Both the position numbers and the translations under genes were made by a program. From JAWOHX01 sp046484975 (lineage in GTDB: Bacteria > Bacillota > Clostridia > DUPQ01): a DNA stretch of 64,000 nucleotides. Location of the stretch: contig JAWOHX010000011.1 in NCBI GenBank assembly GCA_046484975.1, positions 1 to 64,000 of the forward strand, in the 5' to 3' direction. Below the pieces are notes generated by a model. That model was not told the origin of the DNA. It saw only the letters and a list, made by a program, of their open reading frames with translations, and did not search any database. Shown in pieces: positions 58,804-64,000 of the stretch; within the stretch, counting starts at the first letter, position 1, and the number at the start of each line of letters is the position of its first letter.

Positions 58804-60201
58804 GTGGAAAAGCAATATGACCTGAGAAGGAAGTTCATCCCTGTGCTCGCAATGACAGGCAGCCTTTGCGGTTTTTTCATGATGCTCTTCCACATGGTGG
58901 ACAAGGATGTCAATGTTGTCCTGCAGAGCCTGATTTTCATCGGGTATCTGGTGGCAGGCACGCTGGCATCCCATCTGATCCGGTTGACCCGGGGTAAAAA
59001 AGGCATCGATGTCATCAATCGGAATGAGAAAGACGAGGCCTACCTGATCAAGCAAAAAATGTATCTGCTGGCCATCCCGGTTTTCATCCTGGCGTTTCTC
59101 TTCACCCAGTCCATGGGAATCCTCTATGCCCTGGTCTATTCCTTTGCATATGGAACAGCCTTCCTCCTTGGAATATCCAACGGGCTTTTCGATTACAAGG
59201 ACATGGTGACCACCAACCTTCTCTATGTGGGGGTCATCCCCATCGGATTTTCCTTTGTTTATGCCTATTACGGTGCAAACATCCCGTTGACCAGCAATAC
59301 CGCCTGGTTTTTCGGTTCCATGTACCTGCTTGCATACCTGTTGTTGATCAACAGGATGAAACTAAACAGCATCCTTTTCTTCCGGTCCTCCGTCAACGTG
59401 GAGAACAGCCGGAAGATCCGGATCCAGAACGACATCCTCATCGGGCTGTTCTATCTTCTCTATCTGGTGATTTTCAATTTCAGGCAGCTCATCAACTTCT
59501 CCTATGACATACTGTTGACGGTCTTCACCTATTTCCTCATCGCCATGCAGGCCATTATGGATTTTCTGCTGGCTGATACGAGGGGAGGGGATGTGCCCGG
59601 CGATCCGACCGGCGGACTGGACGCCTTTGAGCCTGTGGAGATGGCTCCATGGCTGACCTACCTGCTGTATGGACTTCTGATTGTGGCCTTTGCCATCGGG
59701 TTGGTATTTTTCATCATTTTACTGGTTCGGATCATCCGTAAAATCGTCAGGTTGATCATGCAGACTGTCTCAGGGGAGATGAACAGGAAATCATCAAAGA
59801 AAACCGTGGTGGCCCGGGAATATGAAGAAGAAAGCGTAATTATCCGAAAGGGCAAGACGCAGCACCCACTGCAGAAAAAAAGAAGATTCCACTACACCCT
59901 GAAGGAACTGACGCTCATGCAGAATCCCACGGATAAGCTGCGGTATTTTTATGCCTTCGTCCTGGAACGGTTCCGTTACAAGAAAGTGGATTTCAGGGAC
60001 AGCGACGCCCCGGAAGAGATTCTCGAGAAGATATCTGCATATGAAGGGGTGGACCAGCTCCGTGCAGACGGGTTCCCCGAGGTGACTACAGAATACCTGA
60101 GGGTTCGTTACGGGGAAAAGGAGCCCGGGCTCCAGGTGGATGAGGAGAAGGCCAGGAGATACGAAAAAGACATCCAGCTGATCAAAACAGATAAAAAATA
60201 A
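58804..60201 (+). CDS. membrane protein with DUF4129-like C-terminal domain
   Basis: A 465-residue protein with a GTG start and GAAAGGA seven bases upstream. The N-terminal half has about eight hydrophobic segments in the TgpA-like manner, the last near 315-340 (FAIGLVFFIILLVRIIRKIV). The cytoplasmic tail contains the DUF4129-like NPTDKLRYFYAFVLERFRYKKV, with the APEEILEKI that follows. No transglutaminase Cys-His-Asp core is seen, so unlike TgpA relatives it is likely non-enzymatic. The function of MoxR-DUF58-DUF4129 operons is not settled. Confidence 0.75.
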   Translation: MEKQYDLRRKFIPVLAMTGSLCGFFMMLFHMVDKDVNVVLQSLIFIGYLVAGTLASHLIRLTRGKKGIDVINRNEKDEAYLIKQKMYLLAIPVFILAFLFTQSMGILYALVYSFAYGTAFLLGISNGLFDYKDMVTTNLLYVGVIPIGFSFVYAYYGANIPLTSNTAWFFGSMYLLAYLLLINRMKLNSILFFRSSVNVENSRKIRIQNDILIGLFYLLYLVIFNFRQLINFSYDILLTVFTYFLIAMQAIMDFLLADTRGGDVPGDPTGGLDAFEPVEMAPWLTYLLYGLLIVAFAIGLVFFIILLVRIIRKIVRLIMQTVSGEMNRKSSKKTVVAREYEEESVIIRKGKTQHPLQKKRRFHYTLKELTLMQNPTDKLRYFYAFVLERFRYKKVDFRDSDAPEEILEKISAYEGVDQLRADGFPEVTTEYLRVRYGEKEPGLQVDEEKARRYEKDIQLIKTDKK

Positions 60202-60217
60202 ACACATCCGATCTCAT

Positions 60218-60246
60218 TTGCTTTTTGGCTACCGATTGATTATAAT
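60218..60246 (+). promoter_or_regulatory. promoter of lon
   Basis: TTGCTT (60218-60223) and TATAAT (60241-60246) have a 17-base spacer. A further TATAAT at 60270-60275 may be a second start. I see no CtsR or CIRCE site. Confidence 0.6.
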
Positions 60247-60303
60247 GTTAAAGCCAAGCCGCTAGGGTATATAATAGGATAGTAAGATGAGAGAGGGATT
60301 TGA

Positions 60304-62742
60304 ATGCAAGAGAGTGTTAAAATTATAAAAATCAACAAACTTCCGTTGATTCCCCTGAGAGGATTGACGGTGTTTCCACATATGACCATCCATTTCGACA
60401 TCGGCAGGGACAAGTCCATCAAGGCATTGGAGAAAGCCATGGAGGACAACCAGCTGGTGTTTCTGGTCACACAAAAGGAAACTGCCATGGATGATCCGGA
60501 GACAGGGGACATCTATGAATATGGAACTGTTTCAAAAATCAAACAGTTGCTGAGACTGCCCGGGAAAACCATCCGGGTGCTCATAGAGGGGCTGGAGAGG
60601 GGCAGAATCGTCAGTTATGAGAAGACCCAGCCATTTTTTGAAGCGGAGATCGAACGGATCGAACCTGTTTTCAACAGCAGGGACAAGAAAAAGGAAGAGG
60701 CATTGAAACGCCAGGCAGTGGAAGCATTCGAGGAGTATGCCACACTTGCAGGCAGGGTTTCACCGGAAACGGTTTTTTCCATCATCACCACGGAGGACGC
60801 GGACAAGCTGTCGGATCTGATCATTGGAAGCATCTCCCTGAAAACGGAGGCCAAGCAGCAACTGCTGGAGGAGAACAATCCTGTCAAACGGTTGGACAAG
60901 ATGCTGCCCCTTATTTTCGAGGAGATTCAGATCCTGGAACTGGAAAAGGACATCTCTACCAAAGTCAAGGGACAGATTGACGAGATGCAGAAGCAATATT
61001 ACCTGAAGGAGCAGTTGAAGGTCATCCAGGACGAGCTGGGGGAGAACCAGCCGGAGGACGATGAGCTGAATGAATATTACGAAGCCCTGCGCGACAGGAA
61101 ATTCCCCGTTGAAGTCCGGGAGAAAATTGAGAAGGAATTGAACCGCCTGAAAAAAATGAGCCCCATGTCGGCAGAGTCGTCGGTGATACGCACTTATGTG
61201 GAATGGCTGATCCAGATGCCTTGGGATAAATCCACCCAGGAGAAACTGGACATCAGGAAGGCCCGTTTCATCCTTGAGAGGGACCATTACGGTCTCGCCA
61301 AGGTCAAGGAAAGAATCATCGAGTACATTGCCGCCAGAAAAATGTCTGAAGGGTTCAACGCCCCCATCCTTTGCCTGGTGGGCCCACCCGGGGTAGGAAA
61401 AACCAGCATCGCAAAATCCATCGCAGAAGCTGTGAACCGGAATTATGTTCGAATGTCTTTGGGCGGGGTACGGGATGAAGCCGAAATCCGGGGACATCGG
61501 AGGACCTATGTGGGTTCCATGCCCGGAAGGATTGCCAAGGCCATCGTCCAGGCGGAAAGCAGCAATCCCCTGATGCTTCTGGACGAGATCGACAAGATGA
61601 GCAGCGATTTTCGCGGCGATCCTGCCTCTGCCATGCTGGAGGTTCTGGATTCCGAGCAAAACTACTCCTTCCGGGACCACTACCTTGAGGTCTCCCTGGA
61701 CCTTCGGCAGGTGATGTTCATCACCACCGCCAACAGCCTGGATACCGTTCCCAGGGCATTGGTGGACAGGATGGAGGTCATCGAGGTGTCCGGATACACC
61801 CCGGAGGAAAAGCTCAACATCGCCAAAAAATACCTGTTGCCCAAGCTTCTGGGAAAATACGGGCTGAATAAAAGACAGCTGAAGATCGGCAACCCTGCCA
61901 TGATGGACATCATCAACGGGTACACCCGGGAATCAGGTGTGAGAAACCTGGAAAGGGAGCTTTCCGCCATCCTGAGGAAAGCCACCACCCGTCTGGTGGA
62001 ACAAAACATGGAAGGTGTTGTGGTGAACAGGGGCCATCTGGTGGAATTCCTGGGGCCAGTACGATATGAATACGAAAAAGCCCTCAAAAAGAACGAGATC
62101 GGCATCGCCAGGGGACTTGCCTGGACCCCGGTGGGAGGGGACACCCTGTCCATCGAGGTCAATGTGATGCCCGGAACCGGGAGTCTGGAACTCACCGGCC
62201 GTCTGGGTGATGTCATGAAGGAATCGGCCAAGGCCGCCATGGGATACATCCGTTCCATGACAGAACGGTTTGCCCTGGAAAAGGATTTCTACAAGAAAAT
62301 AGACATCCATGTCCATGTTCCCGAAGGAGCCGTCCCCAAGGACGGACCCTCCGCAGGAATCACCCTGGCCACTGCCATTATATCCGCCCTCATGGGAATA
62401 CCGGTCTTTGGCTTTGTGGCCATGACCGGGGAGATCACCCTTCGTGGAAGGGTCCTGCCCATCGGGGGGCTCAAGGAAAAACTCACCGCCGCCAGAAGGG
62501 CAGGGATCACCAAGGTCATCCTGCCCCTGGCAAACGATAAGGATCTTTCGGAAGTCCCCGGTGAAATCCTCAAAGCCATGGAGATTGTGAAGGCCGCCAC
62601 CATGGAGGATGTGCTCAAGCATGCCCTGGCGGTGGATTATGCGAAAAACAACAGGGACCCGGGAAAAAGCGCAACAAAGCCCGCATATTTAAAAGGCGAC
62701 CTGAAGGAAGGAATCGGCAACGGTCCGGATATCAGGGCATAA
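60304..62742 (+). CDS. lon: ATP-dependent protease Lon
   Basis: A 812-residue LonA protease. It has the N-terminal substrate-recognition domain ([23 protein letters not shown]), a coiled-coil stretch, AAA+ Walker [18 protein letters not shown] near 357 and Walker [10 protein letters not shown]. The protease domain has the catalytic Ser in KDGPSAGIT and the Lys in [14 protein letters not shown]. The tail runs about 30 residues beyond the core. It degrades damaged and regulatory proteins. Confidence 0.98.
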   Translation: MQESVKIIKINKLPLIPLRGLTVFPHMTIHFDIGRDKSIKALEKAMEDNQLVFLVTQKETAMDDPETGDIYEYGTVSKIKQLLRLPGKTIRVLIEGLERGRIVSYEKTQPFFEAEIERIEPVFNSRDKKKEEALKRQAVEAFEEYATLAGRVSPETVFSIITTEDADKLSDLIIGSISLKTEAKQQLLEENNPVKRLDKMLPLIFEEIQILELEKDISTKVKGQIDEMQKQYYLKEQLKVIQDELGENQPEDDELNEYYEALRDRKFPVEVREKIEKELNRLKKMSPMSAESSVIRTYVEWLIQMPWDKSTQEKLDIRKARFILERDHYGLAKVKERIIEYIAARKMSEGFNAPILCLVGPPGVGKTSIAKSIAEAVNRNYVRMSLGGVRDEAEIRGHRRTYVGSMPGRIAKAIVQAESSNPLMLLDEIDKMSSDFRGDPASAMLEVLDSEQNYSFRDHYLEVSLDLRQVMFITTANSLDTVPRALVDRMEVIEVSGYTPEEKLNIAKKYLLPKLLGKYGLNKRQLKIGNPAMMDIINGYTRESGVRNLERELSAILRKATTRLVEQNMEGVVVNRGHLVEFLGPVRYEYEKALKKNEIGIARGLAWTPVGGDTLSIEVNVMPGTGSLELTGRLGDVMKESAKAAMGYIRSMTERFALEKDFYKKIDIHVHVPEGAVPKDGPSAGITLATAIISALMGIPVFGFVAMTGEITLRGRVLPIGGLKEKLTAARRAGITKVILPLANDKDLSEVPGEILKAMEIVKAATMEDVLKHALAVDYAKNNRDPGKSATKPAYLKGDLKEGIGNGPDIRA

Positions 62743-62781
62743 AAAAACAAGCGCTCCCTTTCCTTCCTCCTGGTTTACGGA

Positions 62782-62787
62782 TATAAT
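62782..62787 (+). promoter_or_regulatory. candidate -10 box of the TauE/SafE gene
   Basis: TATAAT lies 30 bases before the start codon. The -35 position (TTTCCT) is weak. Confidence 0.4.
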
Positions 62788-62816
62788 GTGAGGGAGGAAA
62801 AGAAGGAGACTGGCAA

Positions 62817-63551
62817 ATGACAATCACAATCGGGATCCTCCTTTGCATGGGGATCCTGTTTTTCGCCAATTGGATACAGGGGGTATCAGGTTTCGGCCGG
62901 GGGCTCATCGCCATCCCCCTGCTGTCATTTTTCATCCCCATTGACCAGGTAATCCCAATGATGATCCTGACCAGCATCCTGACGACCTTGCTGATGTATC
63001 TGAAGAACCGCGAAAGCACGGACATCCGTAAAATTCTTCCCATGTCCCTGCTGGGCATCGTGGGAACCACGGTGGGTGTTGCCCTGCTCAAGGCGTTGCC
63101 GGTGTTCCACCTGAAAATCATCATCGGCATCCTCATCATGCTCTTCGCCATTTTGATCGCCACAGGTTTTTCCATCCGGGTGAAACGGATGAAACTGGCT
63201 TTTTGCGTGACAGGCTTCATCAGTGGGTTCCTCTCCGGTTCCTTGTCCATCGGCGGGCCACCTGTGGTCTTCCTTTTCCAGGGGATCCGGGAGGAAAAGG
63301 ATGCCTTCAGGGGAAACCTGTCATTGTTCTTCCTCATCGTGTCCCTGTTCTCCATTCTCAACCTGTTTCTCAACGGGATGGTCTCCGGGGACATCCTATG
63401 GTACAGTCTGGTTTTCATGCCGGTGATTCTCCTGGGAACCCTTGCCGGACATCTGTTTTCCAGAAAGGTCAATGAAATTTTCTTTCGCAAGCTGGTCACA
63501 ATCCTTCTGTTTCTCTCTGGAATGTCCGCGGTGTTTTTCGCACTGGTATGA
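62817..63551 (+). CDS. TauE/SafE family sulfite/anion permease
   Basis: A 244-residue membrane protein of the TSUP family with about eight spans. The family pattern shows in the two halves: ILFFANWIQGVSGFGRGLIAIPLL in the first and TGFISGFLSGSLSIGGPPVVFLF in the second, with the GIGGP-like motif (SIGGPP). The family exports or imports sulfite, sulfoacetate or other organic anions. Proximity to a homocysteine/DUF39 gene suggests sulfur metabolism; this is inference. Confidence 0.88.
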   Translation: MTITIGILLCMGILFFANWIQGVSGFGRGLIAIPLLSFFIPIDQVIPMMILTSILTTLLMYLKNRESTDIRKILPMSLLGIVGTTVGVALLKALPVFHLKIIIGILIMLFAILIATGFSIRVKRMKLAFCVTGFISGFLSGSLSIGGPPVVFLFQGIREEKDAFRGNLSLFFLIVSLFSILNLFLNGMVSGDILWYSLVFMPVILLGTLAGHLFSRKVNEIFFRKLVTILLFLSGMSAVFFALV

Positions 63552-63569
63552 GGCCCCCGGGAAAATTAT

Positions 63570-63598
63570 TTTACAAAAAATCATGATGGACTTATAAT
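63570..63598 (+). promoter_or_regulatory. promoter of the HcyBio gene
   Basis: TTTACA (63570-63575) and TATAAT (63593-63598) have a 17-base spacer. Confidence 0.7.
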
Positions 63599-63622
63599 AT
63601 AATAAAAAGTAAGGAGCATCCT

Positions 63623-64000
63623 ATGAAAACTGTAGCTGAGATCAATGAAAAAATCAGGAAAGGCAAGGCCATTGTGGTCACTGCTGAGGAAGTCATCGAC
63701 ATCGCCCGGGACATGGGATACAGGAAAGCCGCGGAGAAAATCGATGTCGTCACTACCGGTACTTTCGGGCCCATGTGTTCCTCCGGCGTTTTCATCAATT
63801 TCGGCCACTCCAATCCTCCCATCAAGATGCAGAAAGTGAAACTCAACGATGTTCCCGCCTACGCCGGGATTGCCGCGGTGGACGCCTACATCGGCGCTAC
63901 GGAGCTTTCCGAGACCAGGGGGATGGAATACGGGGGAGGCCACGTCATCGAGGACCTGGTGGCCGGAAAGGACATCAAGCTCTACGCAACTGCCTATGGG
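63623..64000 (+). CDS. homocysteine biosynthesis protein (DUF39/HcyBio), 5' part
   Basis: The frame is open from ATG 63623 (AAGGAG at 63611-63616) to the window edge, 126 codons. VDVVTTGTFGPMCSSGVFINFGHSNPPIKMQKVKLNDVPAYAGIAAVDAYIGATELSE, read in parts, is the hallmark of HcyBio/DUF39, including the conserved Cys in MCSSG. In methanogens this protein takes part in making homocysteine from aspartate semialdehyde and sulfide, usually with a ferredoxin-like partner (often with CBS domains), which would lie beyond the edge. Confidence 0.9.
   Translation, partial: MKTVAEINEKIRKGKAIVVTAEEVIDIARDMGYRKAAEKIDVVTTGTFGPMCSSGVFINFGHSNPPIKMQKVKLNDVPAYAGIAAVDAYIGATELSETRGMEYGGGHVIEDLVAGKDIKLYATAYG

Noticed and set aside
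57561..59018. A 485-codon minus-strand open frame across the moxR end, DUF58 and the next gene.
   Set aside because: It is complementary to three well-supported genes; its composition follows from their codon use.

Overview
The window is a gene-dense chromosomal stretch of an anaerobic Gram-positive bacterium, almost certainly class Clostridia. The evidence is a SCIFF-type radical SAM maturase, Rex, CtsR, a SigB/F/G-type sigma factor with partner-switching regulators, a CxxC-type L33, a flavodiiron protein, a DUF39/HcyBio protein, strong AGGAGG ribosome-binding sites and near-consensus sigma-A promoters. I cannot name the genus. All genes run on the plus strand except ispF. I see no rRNA, tRNA, insertion sequence, prophage or CRISPR array. 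No gene-free stretch exceeds about 300 bases; the longest is the 289-base rplL-rpoB interval, which holds a terminator, a promoter and a long leader.

Layout. 1-6282: the tail of a Gfo/Idh/MocA-type oxidoreductase, then an ABC exporter of the GldA/GldF/GldG type with a DUF4340 protein, a membrane protein of unknown function and a HEAT-repeat protein. 6277-9067: rex, apparently autoregulated, translationally coupled to an EF-G paralogue. 9155-14674: a DUF4349 lipoprotein, then a reduced version of the Bacillus ctsR-radA-yacL-ispD-ispF block. Here mcsA, mcsB, clpC and disA are missing, a CarD-type regulator is present, and ispF is inverted and overlaps ispD. 14872-21822: a secreted peptidoglycan-binding protein, the SCIFF maturase, a HAD phosphatase, a GH18 protein, an MgtC-like protein and a flavin reductase. 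21835-32515: ddl-murI-DUF1934-argS, a tandem pair of S41 proteins (one intact, one catalytically dead), a GHL6-type glycosidase and pyrG. 32578-37252: greA, lysS, a membrane protein with a degenerate J-like domain, and an overlapping anti-sigma antagonist / anti-sigma-like / sigma / anti-sigma kinase cluster.

37350-52951 is the classic transcription-translation block rpmG-secE-nusG-rplKA-(L10 leader)-rplJL-rpoBC-L7Ae-rpsLG-fusA-tuf. 53101-64000 holds gdhA, a flavodiiron protein, a second J-like membrane protein, a MoxR-DUF58-DUF4129-like operon, lon, a TauE/SafE permease and the start of a homocysteine-biosynthesis (DUF39) gene.

Most of the window is housekeeping, and I do not claim a complete new defence or metabolic system. 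The items most worth a second look are: the two paralogous membrane proteins with HPD-less J-like domains; the S41 protease/pseudoprotease pair; the sigma-factor cluster with one intact and one degenerate kinase-like protein; the Rex and CtsR operators, with an EF-G paralogue under Rex and ctsR next to radA without clpC; the divergent IspF that overlaps ispD antisense; and the SCIFF maturase with no SCIFF precursor beside it.
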